From JANNRR01 sp031401675 (GTDB lineage Bacteria > Pseudomonadota > Alphaproteobacteria > Rhodobacterales > Rhodobacteraceae): 51,137 bases of DNA. The notes under the pieces are model-generated. The model saw only the letters and a program-made list of their open reading frames with translations, did no database searches and was not told the DNA's origin. Location of the stretch: positions 1 to 51,137 of the forward strand of contig JANNRR010000008.1 of NCBI GenBank assembly GCA_031401675.1, written 5' to 3'. Positions 25,415-34,410 of this stretch are shown piece by piece. The translations under genes were made by a program, and so were the position numbers. Every line of letters starts with the position of its first letter. Positions within the stretch are counted from its first letter, which is position 1.

Positions 25415-26174
25415 GCCGAATATCCTGATCCAGAACATCCTGATCCTTGGCGGCACCAAGGAGGCCAGCCAGATGGCCGAAGCCGTGGCATCTGCCGGAC
25501 TGGCGGCAACGCTGTCCTATGCCGGCCGGGTCGCCACCCCGCGTGCGCAACCTGTGCCGGTCCGCATCGGCGGCTTTGGCGGCGTGGCCGGGCTGGCGGA
25601 CTATCTGCGGTCCGAACGCATCAGCCACCTGATCGACGCGACCCACCCGTTTGCCGCCGAAATCAGCCGCAATGCGGTCGCGGCTGCGGCCCTGGCCAGA
25701 ACGCCGCTGATCGCCTTGCTGCGCCCGGCCTGGGTGGCGGACCCCAGCGACCGCTGGACCCATTTGGCGGACATCGGCGCCGCCGCCGCCGCATTGGCCG
25801 GCCCGCCGCGCCGGGTGTTTCTGGCCATCGGCCGCCAGCATCTGGCGGAATTTGCCGCGCAGCCGCAGCACCACTATCTGTTGCGGCTGGTCGATCCGCC
25901 GACGGCACTGCCGCTGCCGCACACCACGACGCTCATCGCGCGAGGTCCGTTTACCGTGGCCGACGATGCCGCCCTGCTGCAGGTGCACCAAATCGACACT
26001 GTCGTTGCCAAGAACGCCGGTGGCAGCGGGGCTGAGGCCAAGATCATTGCGGCGCGCCAGCTTGGGTTGCCGGTAATTCTGATTGACCGACCAGCCCCGC
26101 CAACGCGACATGAGGTGCACACGGTGGCGCAAGTGATGGCGTGGCTCGGTCATCCCGCACTCCGCGGCGTATAG
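25413..26174 (+). CDS. cobK: Precorrin-6A reductase, opposite strand to the rest
   Basis: Reduces precorrin-6A to precorrin-6B with NADPH. 253 residues: ILILGGTKEASQMAEAV (nucleotide loop), TLSYAGRVATP, GGFGGVAGLADYLRSERISH, LIDATHPFAAEISRNAV and VVAKNAGGSGAEAKIIAARQ are family signatures. It is the only cob gene of this block on the plus strand: its ATG and that of cobL overlap in a CATG, and its 3' end overlaps cobJ by 25 bp, so any promoter must lie inside cobL. The N-terminus has a duplicated N-I-L-I (MPNILIQNILILGG), a near-perfect 15-bp repeat, making it five residues longer than expected. Confidence 0.93.
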   Translation: MPNILIQNILILGGTKEASQMAEAVASAGLAATLSYAGRVATPRAQPVPVRIGGFGGVAGLADYLRSERISHLIDATHPFAAEISRNAVAAAALARTPLIALLRPAWVADPSDRWTHLADIGAAAAALAGPPRRVFLAIGRQHLAEFAAQPQHHYLLRLVDPPTALPLPHTTTLIARGPFTVADDAALLQVHQIDTVVAKNAGGSGAEAKIIAARQLGLPVILIDRPAPPTRHEVHTVAQVMAWLGHPALRGV

Positions 26175-26902
26175 ACAAACGGCAGGCCGGCGGCGCGCTC
26201 GATCAGCCGGGTCTGGCTGGACCCGACGATGACCAGTGTCTGCATGTCGGCCATTTCGGGCGTCGCCTCCGGCAGCGGCACCACGCGGACTAATTCTTCG
26301 GAGGTGCTGACGGCGCGGGCAAACAGCACGGGCCGGGCATCAGGGCATTCCTCGCGCAGCACCGCCAGCGCCCGGGCGAATTGCAGCGGCCGCGACGCCG
26401 AGCGGGGGTTGTAAAACGCCATGACGAAATCGGCCTGCGCCGCCAGCCGCAGCCGCCGCTCGACCAGCGCCCAAGGCTTCAGATTGTCGCTGAGGTTCAG
26501 AACGCAGAAATCATGGCCCAGGGGCGCGCCGACCCGGGCCGCCGCCGCCAGCATCGCGGTAATTCCTGGCAACACCCTTATATCGAGGTTGCGCCAGCCG
26601 GGATCGCCGGCCTCGACCGCTTCGAACACCGCCGAGGCCATGGCAAACACGCCGGGATCACCCGAGGAGACCACGACCACTTGGCGGCCCGCCGCCGCCA
26701 GTCGCAAGGCCAGCCCGGCCCGGTCAACCTCGACCCGGTTGTCGGAGCCGTGCCGGGACAGCCCCGGACGGTCGGCCACCCGGGCGACATAGGGATAATA
26801 GCCGACAACATCGCTGGCCCCGGCCAGTGCCGCCGCCACTTCCGGCGTGATCAGAGCCTGATCCCCCGGTCCAAGCCCGGCAATGGCCAGCCAGCCGGTC
26901 AT
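26150..26902 (-). CDS. cobJ: Precorrin-3B C17-methyltransferase
   Basis: Methylates C-17 and drives ring contraction to precorrin-4. 250 residues: LAIAGLGPGDQALITPEV, DVVGYYPYVARVADRP, VVVVSSGDPGVFAMASAVF, RVLPGITAMLAAAARVGAPL and FVMAFYNPRSASRPLQF. ATG 26902 overlaps the cobI stop by 4 bp. Its last 25 bp are shared with the 3' end of cobK on the other strand. Confidence 0.95.
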   Translation of the reverse strand: MTGWLAIAGLGPGDQALITPEVAAALAGASDVVGYYPYVARVADRPGLSRHGSDNRVEVDRAGLALRLAAAGRQVVVVSSGDPGVFAMASAVFEAVEAGDPGWRNLDIRVLPGITAMLAAAARVGAPLGHDFCVLNLSDNLKPWALVERRLRLAAQADFVMAFYNPRSASRPLQFARALAVLREECPDARPVLFARAVSTSEELVRVVPLPEATPEMADMQTLVIVGSSQTRLIERAAGLPFVYTPRSAG

Positions 26903-27639
26903 GGCCGGCGGCCCTGACCATGCACCAGCACGATCGAAAAGTAGGGCGTCACCCCTTCGGCCAGATCGGTCAGCCGCAGCACCCGCTGCTGCGGCATGGT
27001 CGCAAACTCCACCACCCAGGCCGCCTGCAGCTTGCCAGCGATGGCCAGCGCCCGGCGGACCCGGTCGATATTGCGCCCGATCTTCATCACCACCAGCGCG
27101 TCGGTATCGGCCATCCGCCGCGCCAGTTCCGCCTCCGGCAGGGTCGCCATCAGTACGGTCAGGACATCGTCGCCCCAGGTGATCGGCATCCCCGTTGCCG
27201 TCCAGGCCCCCGACATTCCGGTGGCAGCCGGCAGCACTTCGACCGGCACCACACCCTGCAGGCGGGAGTGCAGATGCATGAAGCTGCCATAAAAGAACGG
27301 ATCGCCTTCGCACAGCACCACCACATTCCGGCCCGCCTGCGCCAAAGCCAGTAGTTGCGCCACGCAATCGGCGTAGAACGGTGCCAGCGTGCCGTTGTAG
27401 GCCGGATCGCTCAGCGCCACTTCGGTGGTGACCGGATATTCCATCGCCAGTTCCACCACACCCGGAAGCAACATGCCCTGCACGATGCTGCGGGCCTGCC
27501 CCGGCCGTCCGGCCTTGCGGAAATAGGCCAGATGCCGGGCGTTGCGGATCAGCCGGTCGGCCCGGACCGACATCAGATCAGGATTGCCGGGGCCAAGGCC
27601 GACGCCGTAGATCGTGCCTGATCCGGCGGCCATGATCAT
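26899..27639 (-). CDS. cobI: Precorrin-2 C20-methyltransferase
   Basis: Methylates C-20 of precorrin-2 to precorrin-3A. 246 residues: IYGVGLGPGNPDLMSVRADR, VVVLCEGDPFFYGSFMHLH, VLPAATGMSGAWTATGMPI and VVMKIGRNIDRVRRAL. ATG 27639 overlaps the cobH stop (ATGA); a second ATG six bases on (27633) is also possible. Confidence 0.95.
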   Translation of the reverse strand: MIMAAGSGTIYGVGLGPGNPDLMSVRADRLIRNARHLAYFRKAGRPGQARSIVQGMLLPGVVELAMEYPVTTEVALSDPAYNGTLAPFYADCVAQLLALAQAGRNVVVLCEGDPFFYGSFMHLHSRLQGVVPVEVLPAATGMSGAWTATGMPITWGDDVLTVLMATLPEAELARRMADTDALVVMKIGRNIDRVRRALAIAGKLQAAWVVEFATMPQQRVLRLTDLAEGVTPYFSIVLVHGQGRRP

Positions 27640-28265
27640 TCCCGCGGGCTCGCAAGGGCGTTAATTGCCGCCACGGTGATGGCGCTGCCGCCCTTTCGCC
27701 CCTGCACGATCACGCAAGGCGCGGCACCGGACTGCCAAAGTGCGGCTTTCGACTCCTGTGCCCCGACAAACCCGACCGGGCAGCCGATGATCGCCGCCGG
27801 GCGCGGGCAAGCCGGGTCCTCCAGCATGTTCAGCAGGTGAAACAGCGCGGTCGGGGCATTGCCGATGGCGACCACGGCACCCGCGAGGTGCGGTCGCCAC
27901 AACTCCAGCGCGGCGGCGCTGCGGGTGGTTGCCATTTGTCTGGCCAGATCAGGCACGCCCGGGTCCTGCAAGGTGCAGATCACCTGATTGGCCGCAGGCA
28001 GGCGCGGCCGCGTCACGCCCTCGCTGACCATGCGGGCGTCGCACAGGATCGGTGCACCGCCGTTCAGCGCCGCACGCGCCGCCGTGACGAACCCGGGCGA
28101 GAACCGGATCTCGGCGGCCAGATCGACCATGCCGGCGGCATGGATCATCCGCACCGCCACCGGTTCCTCGTCCGGCGCAAAGCCTGCCAGATCGGCCTCG
28201 GCCCGGATCATCGCGAACGAGGCCAGATAGATGGCCGCCCCGTCGGTCTCATAGCTATAAGGCAT
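27636..28265 (-). CDS. cobH: Precorrin-8X methylmutase
   Basis: Moves the C-11 methyl to C-12, converting precorrin-8X to hydrogenobyrinic acid. 209 residues. The catalytic histidine lies in AVRMIHAAGMVDLAAEI, with ILCDARMVSEGVTRPRLPA, AIIGCPVGFVGAQESKAAL and VIVQGRKGGSAITVAAINAL as further signatures. The start at 28265 (MPYSYETDGAAIY) overlaps the cobG 3' end by 11 bp. Confidence 0.95.
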   Translation of the reverse strand: MPYSYETDGAAIYLASFAMIRAEADLAGFAPDEEPVAVRMIHAAGMVDLAAEIRFSPGFVTAARAALNGGAPILCDARMVSEGVTRPRLPAANQVICTLQDPGVPDLARQMATTRSAAALELWRPHLAGAVVAIGNAPTALFHLLNMLEDPACPRPAAIIGCPVGFVGAQESKAALWQSGAAPCVIVQGRKGGSAITVAAINALASPRE

Positions 28266-29385
28266 CGAACGCCAAAACCTCCTCGGGCAACAGACCGGTC
28301 TGGCTGGGCGTATCCCATGCCGTCCCGAGCCGGACAACATCGAAACGCCCCAACCGGCCGACCAGCGTCACATCCGCCGCTTTGGCACGGGCACAACCCT
28401 TGGCGCAGCCCGAGACATGCAGGCTGCGGCCCGGAACCGGTGTCAGCCGCCGCGCCAGATCGCGGGTGGCAACGGTCGCGGCGCTGCACATCGGCGCGCC
28501 CGGGCAGGCATCGACCGCCAGCAGCGGGTCATCCGGGTCGGTCAGAAAGCCGTTGGCGGCGGGCATCGCCGCCAGCCCCTCCAGCACCAGCAGCCGCCAC
28601 GGTGTCACCCGCACCGATACCGGCGGCAATCGCAACAGGTCGTCCGCGCTGATTTGACCAAAGGCGACGCCAAGGCAGGCCCCGAGCGGCAGCAGCCCCG
28701 GGCGAAGCCGCGGCAGGCGCGGCGCCGTCGCTTCAACGGGCGCAGCCCAGGCGGGCAATGGCGCGTCAAACCCGGCCATGCGCCCGCTGCCGCCGGCCTG
28801 CACAAACCAGTGCGCCAGCGCTATGGCCTTATCCGTGGCCTCCGCCTCTGTCACCGATGTGCCGAGCCCCCGACCATCGGCCCGCAGGATCAGCCCGCCG
28901 CTGGCCCCGCGCTCGATCCTGATATCCGACGGGGCATCCGACAGGATCGGCCCGTCCCCGGCATCCACGGCAAAGCCGAACTTCGCGGGCAAGGCGGGCA
29001 AGTCCACCAGCCGCTCGGTAAGCGTCAGCGCCAGACGGTGGGTGGCATCCCCGGCAATCCAACCCGGGGCGCACAGCAGATTGCGCCGTCCTTCGGCAGC
29101 AGCATCGGTGTCGAGCAGGCCAAGATGTGCCAGATGTTGCAAAAGTGGCTCTGTTCCGGCCTGTTTCACGCCGCGAAGCTGCAGGTTGGCGCGGCTGGTC
29201 AGATCGATGATGCCGTTGCCATGGGCCAGCGACGCCTCGGCCAGACCGCGCAGTTGCGCCGCTGTAAGGCGCGCCAGTCTGGGCCGCACCCGCACGATCA
29301 GCCCGTCACCCGACAGCATCGGGCGATGCGCGCCGGGGCACCAGCCTTTGGGTGCCGGTCGGCCGGTTGGCTCATGCGGCATCAT
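28255..29385 (-). CDS. cobG: Precorrin-3B synthase
   Basis: Oxygen-dependent mono-oxygenase that forms the gamma-lactone precorrin-3B; marks the aerobic pathway. 376 residues of the sulfite/nitrite reductase-like fold. The cluster cysteines lie in VDACPGAPMCSAATVA and LHVSGCAKGCARAKAADV (C-x5-C, then C-x3-C), and IIDLTSRANLQLRGV is the conserved substrate-side motif. The start is either of two adjacent ATGs (29385 or 29382); it overlaps the cobN 3' end by 14 bp. Confidence 0.93.
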   Translation of the reverse strand: MMPHEPTGRPAPKGWCPGAHRPMLSGDGLIVRVRPRLARLTAAQLRGLAEASLAHGNGIIDLTSRANLQLRGVKQAGTEPLLQHLAHLGLLDTDAAAEGRRNLLCAPGWIAGDATHRLALTLTERLVDLPALPAKFGFAVDAGDGPILSDAPSDIRIERGASGGLILRADGRGLGTSVTEAEATDKAIALAHWFVQAGGSGRMAGFDAPLPAWAAPVEATAPRLPRLRPGLLPLGACLGVAFGQISADDLLRLPPVSVRVTPWRLLVLEGLAAMPAANGFLTDPDDPLLAVDACPGAPMCSAATVATRDLARRLTPVPGRSLHVSGCAKGCARAKAADVTLVGRLGRFDVVRLGTAWDTPSQTGLLPEEVLAFDAL

Positions 29386-32300
29386 GCCCCACCCCCAGCC
29401 CGGCCAGGATCGAATTGCGCCGGGTGGCCCACAGACCGGCGGCATGCAGGTCGCGGAACCGACCCTGCATCGCCGCAAGCGCCCCGGGATTTTCGCGGGC
29501 CAGAAAGTCGCGCACCTCGTCGCTCCCCAGCGTCGCGTCGTGGTACAGGTCGAACAGATGCGGCGCGACTGCCCCGGCCAGATGCGCAAAGACCGCCATG
29601 TGATCCAGCGTCGCCGCAATCTCTGCCGCACCGCGAAAACCGTGCCGCATCATGCCGCCCGCCCAGTCGGGATTGGCGGCGCGGCCCCGCACCACCCGCG
29701 CAATCTCCTCGGCCAAAGTCCGGGCGCGCGGTGCCTCGGGCCGGGTCGCGTCCAGATGATAGAGCGCGGCTTTGCCACCGGTCACGGCCTGCGCCGCCGC
29801 GAACCCGGCCTGATGTGCGGCATGATCGGCCGCCAGCAACAGGTCGGTTTCCGGCAGGTCCTGCAGATGCACAAAGGCATCCGCCGCGGCCACCCGCGCC
29901 CTGATCCCGACCGGATCGGCCACCGCCGCACCCTGATCCAGCGCCCAGGAACTGGCGGTCAGCCAGGCCTTGCCCGCCCTGGCCCGGCCGTCTGCATAAT
30001 CCTCGGCGGCATCGCCCATCCCCAGACCATAGGTCCCCGGCTCCGGTCCATAGACCCGCGCTGCCGCCTGCCGGACATAGGGGTTCCAGTCCGGTGCCTC
30101 GTCACGCGCAGCCAGCGCCGCCACCGCCTGCCCGAACAGGCTCGTCAACGTCGGAAACACGTCGCGAAACAGGCCGGAAACTCGCAGCGTCACGTCGATG
30201 CGCGGCCGGTCCAGCATTGCGATCGGCAGCACTTCGAACCCTGTCACCCGGTCCGAGCCGTCGTCCCACAGCGGCCTGACCCCCAACAGATGCAGCGCCA
30301 TGGCGAACTCCTCGCCTGCCGTGCGCATGGTGGCCGAGCCCCACAGATCGACGATCAGCCCGCGCGGATAGTCGCCGTGGTCCTGCAAATGGCGGCGGAT
30401 CAGTTCGCCTGCCAGCTTGCCGCCTTGCGCGAACGCCGCCCGCGACGGTACGGCGCGCGGGTCGGTGGTGTAAAGGTTGCGCCCGGTCGGCAGCACATCG
30501 GCACGCCCGCGCCAGGGCGAGCCCGATGGCCCCGCTGCGACCCGGCGGCCGGCCAGGGCATCCAGCAGCGCCCGGCTTTCCGCCCGTGCCGATGCAGCGA
30601 TATCGCAGCCCGGCACCACGGAAACCCGGCCAAACACATGCAGACCGTCCCCGAACTGACTTTCCTTTACATCACAGACAAACCGGTCGATCAGCGGCAT
30701 CGCCTCGGCGGCGCTCAGGCCGGGTGCAATCCCCAAATCTGTCTCTATTCCTGCCGAAACCGCCTCGGCCCTGATGTCGGCAATCAGCCGGTCGCGGCGT
30801 TTCGGGTCCAGCCCGTCGGCGGTGGAATATTCATCCAGCAACCGTTCCAGACGGGCCAGCGGCGCGGGCATCCCCCCGGCGCGCAGGGGCGGCGTGATGT
30901 GGCCGATGGTCAGCGCGCCGATCCGCCGCTTGGCCTGCGCCGCTTCGCCGGGATCATTGACGATGAACGGATAGATCACCGGCAGCGCCCCCACCAGCAC
31001 CTCGGGCCAGCAGGTCTCCGACAGCGCCACCGATTTTCCCGGCAACCATTCCAGCGTGCCATGCGCGCCGACATGCACCAGCGCATCGACCTGACTGCGC
31101 AACCACAGATAAGAAGCCACATAGGAATGACGCGGCACCCGGTTCAGATCATGATAGTCGCCCGCCCGTTGTACCGTGTCTCCACGTTCTGGTTGCAGCG
31201 CGATCAGTACGTTGCCCCGGCGCTGCGCGGGAAACTGAAACAGCCCGCCAGCAACCAGCGGGTCATCCTCAACCGGGCCCCAGGCCTGCTGTAATCGTTC
31301 CTGCAAGGCTTCCGGCAGCGTCTGCAGCGCCTGCCGATAGGCGGCCAGCGACCAGCCGGTCCGCGCAGTCAACAGAGCCGATACAGGCTCTGTTCCGGCT
31401 GAAACCGTATAACCTGCAGCCTTCAGATCATCCAGAATTGCCTCGGCAGAGGCAATCGCGTCCAGCCCCACCGCATGCGCCATCTGATGCGCCTTGCCCG
31501 GATAGGTCGACAGCACCAGCGCCACCCGCCGCCCGGCCTCGGGCAATCCGGCCAGCCGGACCCAACCCGCCACCCGGTCGGCAATCGCTGCGACCCGCCC
31601 CGGCTGTCCCTGATGCGCAAAGCGGGAATACTGCAGCGCCGGGTCGGCCTTGCCCGGCTGCTTGAACGAGGCGACGCCGGCAAACAGCCGCCCGTCGACC
31701 TCTGGCAATACCACATGCATCGCCAGATCAGTCGGCGACAGCCCGCGCTCTGCCGCCACCCAGTCGCGCTCGGTCGAGGTGGCCAGCGCCACCTGAAACA
31801 CCGGCACCTCGGCCGCATCCAAGGGCGAGCCGGGACCGACCGCGCCGATGCCGGAAAAGGCCGTGGCGTTGATGATGGCTTTCGGGGCCAGCACCTTGAC
31901 CCAGCGCACCAGCCAGCGCGCCGCATCGGGCGCCTTCAGCGACGGCACGAACAGCCCCATCGGTGCCATGCCGCGCGCCCGCAGCGCTGCAAACAGCCGG
32001 TCGACCGGGTCCAGATCGGCAGCCGTCAGATAGGCGCGGTAAAACGTGATCAGCACCCGGTTCTGCGCCGGAACAGGCTCGATTGCCGCACACATCGCCC
32101 CGGCCTCGGGCGTGTAGAACCCGACCTCCGGCAGGCTCTTGGCCCCGCTTACCGGCCCGGCATAAAGCCCAGCCGCTAAAGCCAACTGCGCCAGCGCCGC
32201 CTGCGCCGCCACCGCGCCGCCAGTGTCACAGAGCCGGGCCAGCAGGTGCAGCGTCGAGGCGGGCACGGTCGAGAGCGCGTCCAGTCGCGGATCCGGCCGG

Positions 32301-32653
32301 CCGTCGGCAGGCAGCACCGCCAAGGCGATGCCGCGCGCCCGCGCGATAGCCTCGACTTGGGCCAACCCGTACGCCCAATAGGACACCCCGCCGATCAGCC
32401 GGATCAGGATGCCCCGTGCCCCGGACAGGGTCTGTTCCACATAAGTATCGACCGACAGCGGATGCTTCAGCGCCACCAGATTGGCCAGCCGCAACCCCGG
32501 CAGCGTGCCGCCCGCCCGATGCCATCCCGCCGCAAACGCTCCCAGGTCGGAGTCCGAAAACGACAGCACCACCAGATCGGCCGGGCTTTGCCGCAGATCC
32601 GTCGGAACCTCGCTTTCCTCCAGCCCGTGGCTTTCGCGAAAGATGACGTGCAT
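29372..32653 (-). CDS. cobN: Cobaltochelatase subunit CobN
   Basis: Large subunit of the ATP-dependent CobNST chelatase that inserts cobalt into hydrogenobyrinic acid a,c-diamide. 1093 residues, shorter than the roughly 1275 of the Pseudomonas denitrificans protein but complete at both ends: MHVIFRESHGLEESEVPTD at the N-terminus, and YLWLRSQVDALVHVGAHGTL, EWLPGKSVALSETCWPEVL, LIVDLWGSATMRTAGEEFAM in the chelatase core. The partner genes cobS and cobT are not in this window. It starts 3 bp after cobW ends. Confidence 0.95.
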   Translation of the reverse strand: MHVIFRESHGLEESEVPTDLRQSPADLVVLSFSDSDLGAFAAGWHRAGGTLPGLRLANLVALKHPLSVDTYVEQTLSGARGILIRLIGGVSYWAYGLAQVEAIARARGIALAVLPADGRPDPRLDALSTVPASTLHLLARLCDTGGAVAAQAALAQLALAAGLYAGPVSGAKSLPEVGFYTPEAGAMCAAIEPVPAQNRVLITFYRAYLTAADLDPVDRLFAALRARGMAPMGLFVPSLKAPDAARWLVRWVKVLAPKAIINATAFSGIGAVGPGSPLDAAEVPVFQVALATSTERDWVAAERGLSPTDLAMHVVLPEVDGRLFAGVASFKQPGKADPALQYSRFAHQGQPGRVAAIADRVAGWVRLAGLPEAGRRVALVLSTYPGKAHQMAHAVGLDAIASAEAILDDLKAAGYTVSAGTEPVSALLTARTGWSLAAYRQALQTLPEALQERLQQAWGPVEDDPLVAGGLFQFPAQRRGNVLIALQPERGDTVQRAGDYHDLNRVPRHSYVASYLWLRSQVDALVHVGAHGTLEWLPGKSVALSETCWPEVLVGALPVIYPFIVNDPGEAAQAKRRIGALTIGHITPPLRAGGMPAPLARLERLLDEYSTADGLDPKRRDRLIADIRAEAVSAGIETDLGIAPGLSAAEAMPLIDRFVCDVKESQFGDGLHVFGRVSVVPGCDIAASARAESRALLDALAGRRVAAGPSGSPWRGRADVLPTGRNLYTTDPRAVPSRAAFAQGGKLAGELIRRHLQDHGDYPRGLIVDLWGSATMRTAGEEFAMALHLLGVRPLWDDGSDRVTGFEVLPIAMLDRPRIDVTLRVSGLFRDVFPTLTSLFGQAVAALAARDEAPDWNPYVRQAAARVYGPEPGTYGLGMGDAAEDYADGRARAGKAWLTASSWALDQGAAVADPVGIRARVAAADAFVHLQDLPETDLLLAADHAAHQAGFAAAQAVTGGKAALYHLDATRPEAPRARTLAEEIARVVRGRAANPDWAGGMMRHGFRGAAEIAATLDHMAVFAHLAGAVAPHLFDLYHDATLGSDEVRDFLARENPGALAAMQGRFRDLHAAGLWATRRNSILAGLGVGHDAA

Positions 32654-32656
32654 GGC

Positions 32657-33691
32657 CTAGCCGATCAGGACAGCGCGGAGGATTTCCCGGTCGATGTCGC
32701 CGCGTTCGGCAATCACCACCAGCCGCGACCGGCGCGGGTCGCTGCCCCAGGGCCGGTCGTACTGGGTGCGCACCCGCTCGCCGACCGCCTGCAACAAGAG
32801 CCGCATCGGCTTGCCGGACACCGCCACATATCCCTTGACCCGCAGGATGCCGTGATCGCGGGCCAGCGCGATGACGCGCGCCACCAAAGGCTCTATTTCG
32901 GCCATTTCTGCCAATTCAATCACCACGCTGTCAAAATCTTCATGGTCATGCGCGTCCTCGCCGTCGTGATGTGACGGGCGCGCGTCAAGGTCATCCTCTG
33001 CCGCCGCCGCCAGCCCCAGGATCACCCGCGGGTCGATCCTGCCCTCGGTCATCTCCAGGATCGGCATTTTGCGCGGCGCTTCGGCCGCGACCACGGCACG
33101 GGCCTGCTGCATGACGGCGGCACTGACCAGATCGGCTTTCGACATCAGCACGATATCGGCGCAGGCAATCTGATCTTCGAACACTTCGGACAAGGGTGTT
33201 TCATGGTCGACCGCGCCATCCGCCGCCCGCTGCGCCGCCACCGCCTCTGGATCCGGCGCGAACCGCCCGGCCGCCACCGCTTCGGCATCGGCCACGGTAA
33301 TCACCCCGTCCACCGTGATCCGGCTGCGGATATCGGGCCAGTCGAATGCCTTCAAGAGCGGCTTCGGCAGCGCCAGCCCCGAGGTTTCGATCAGGATGTG
33401 ATCGGGACGGGTCGGCAGCGCCAGCAACGCCTCGATGGTCGGGATGAAATCGTCGGCCACCGTGCAGCAGATGCAGCCGTTGGCCAGTTCCACGATGTTC
33501 TCCACAGGGCAATTGGCGTCGGCACATGCTTTCAGGATATCGCCGTCCACCCCAAGATCGCCGAATTCATTGACCAGAACCGCCAGTCGCTTGCCTTGCG
33601 GATTCAGCATCAGATGCCGGATCAGCGTGGTCTTGCCCGAGCCGAGAAAGCCGGTGATCACCGTCACCGGCACCTTTGCCAAACTGTTCAT
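32657..33691 (-). CDS. cobW: CobW-type GTPase metallochaperone
   Basis: G3E GTPase thought to deliver cobalt to the CobNST chelatase. 344 residues: Walker A VITGFLGSGKTTLIRHLML, the metal motif C-x-C-C in ELANGCICCTVADDF, ILIETSGLALPKPLL, and LMSKADLV for guanine recognition. A histidine/acid-rich linker (HHDGEDAHDHED) lies before the C-terminal CobW_C domain. Its ATG overlaps the upstream DUF1636 stop by 4 bp. Confidence 0.93.
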   Translation of the reverse strand: MNSLAKVPVTVITGFLGSGKTTLIRHLMLNPQGKRLAVLVNEFGDLGVDGDILKACADANCPVENIVELANGCICCTVADDFIPTIEALLALPTRPDHILIETSGLALPKPLLKAFDWPDIRSRITVDGVITVADAEAVAAGRFAPDPEAVAAQRAADGAVDHETPLSEVFEDQIACADIVLMSKADLVSAAVMQQARAVVAAEAPRKMPILEMTEGRIDPRVILGLAAAAEDDLDARPSHHDGEDAHDHEDFDSVVIELAEMAEIEPLVARVIALARDHGILRVKGYVAVSGKPMRLLLQAVGERVRTQYDRPWGSDPRRSRLVVIAERGDIDREILRAVLIG

Positions 33692-34065
33692 CGTGCCTCC
33701 AATGGCGGAATGCGGGCGATCACGCCCTTGCGCAGAATCTCGGGCCGCTCGCGCCAGGGGATCAGCCCGTCGAAAGTGTCCCGGTACTTCGCGGCCCCCT
33801 CCAAAAGCGGGGCCAGGTGAATTTCGGGGTCTATATCGCCATAAACATAGCTCCACCGCCCCGCCCCGCGCAGGGCCACGGTGCAACCCCGGTTGCAGTT
33901 CGACAGGCATTCCACGCCGCGCAGCGCCACCCCATGCGGCAGGCCGGCGGCTTCGATCAATCCCAGTAGTTCTGCACCGGGGCGCGGTTGCGCCGGATCA
34001 AGAGCTAGGCCTCGCTTGCATGTCATGCAGACCAGTAGCTCAACCGGGACCGGATTATGCTGCAT
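33688..34065 (-). CDS. DUF1636 family metal-binding protein, copy 2
   Basis: 125 residues with LLVCMTCKRGLAL (C-x2-C) and VECLSNCNRGCTVALRG (C-x3-C-x3-C), the same layout as the protein at 20624-20971 but clearly diverged from it. It is the first gene behind riboswitch 2 and overlaps cobW by 4 bp. AAGGTGG lies just ahead of the ATG. Role unproven; probably iron-sulfur binding and linked to cobalt insertion. Confidence 0.85.
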   Translation of the reverse strand: MQHNPVPVELLVCMTCKRGLALDPAQPRPGAELLGLIEAAGLPHGVALRGVECLSNCNRGCTVALRGAGRWSYVYGDIDPEIHLAPLLEGAAKYRDTFDGLIPWRERPEILRKGVIARIPPLEAR

Positions 34066-34167
34066 TCCACCTTCCCTATTTCGGCGGAATGGCAGCCAGC
34101 AGGGCGCAAAAGCACCCGAACCGACTGCGGATCACCCCGTCCGCACCGTACATCCCGGGTCTCCGGG

Positions 34168-34365
34168 GCGCTGGCAGGTCTCCCGGCTAACGGATAAGGG
34201 TTGCCCCAACGGCGGATCGCCTTCCCGAGCCTTGCGGCCAGTGGCTTGACCCGCCTCTCCGGTCACGGTCGCGGGGGCGGCTGCGCTTGCAAGCACCGTC
34301 TTTCGACGACGTTTCCTGTCGCATTCCCTCTTCGCCTGTCTTACGACAAGCACCAGCGCCACCAT
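34168..34365 (-). ncRNA. Cobalamin riboswitch 2 (head of the cob operon)
   Basis: On the minus strand: GGTGCTTGTC, GAGGGAATGCGACAGG, GCCGCCCCCGCGACCGT, AAGCCACTGGCCGCAAGG, CGGGAAGGCGATCC and the B12 box AGCCGGGAGACCTGCC near 34173-34188. It sits about 100 bp upstream of the DUF1636-cobW-cobN run and should repress that operon when adenosylcobalamin is plentiful. cobO starts on the other strand 46 bp from its 5' side, so the gap also holds the divergent cobO promoter. The 345-bp intergenic region contains nothing else recognised. Confidence 0.94.
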
Positions 34366-34410
34366 ACCAGAGCCCCTGGCCGGCGCCTTGTCAAGCGAAG
34401 GACCGACCAG

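Noticed and set aside
28778..31294. 838-codon plus-strand frame opposite cobG and cobN
   Set aside because: Same shadow-frame composition, no ribosome-binding site or recognised motif, and it covers two well-supported genes.
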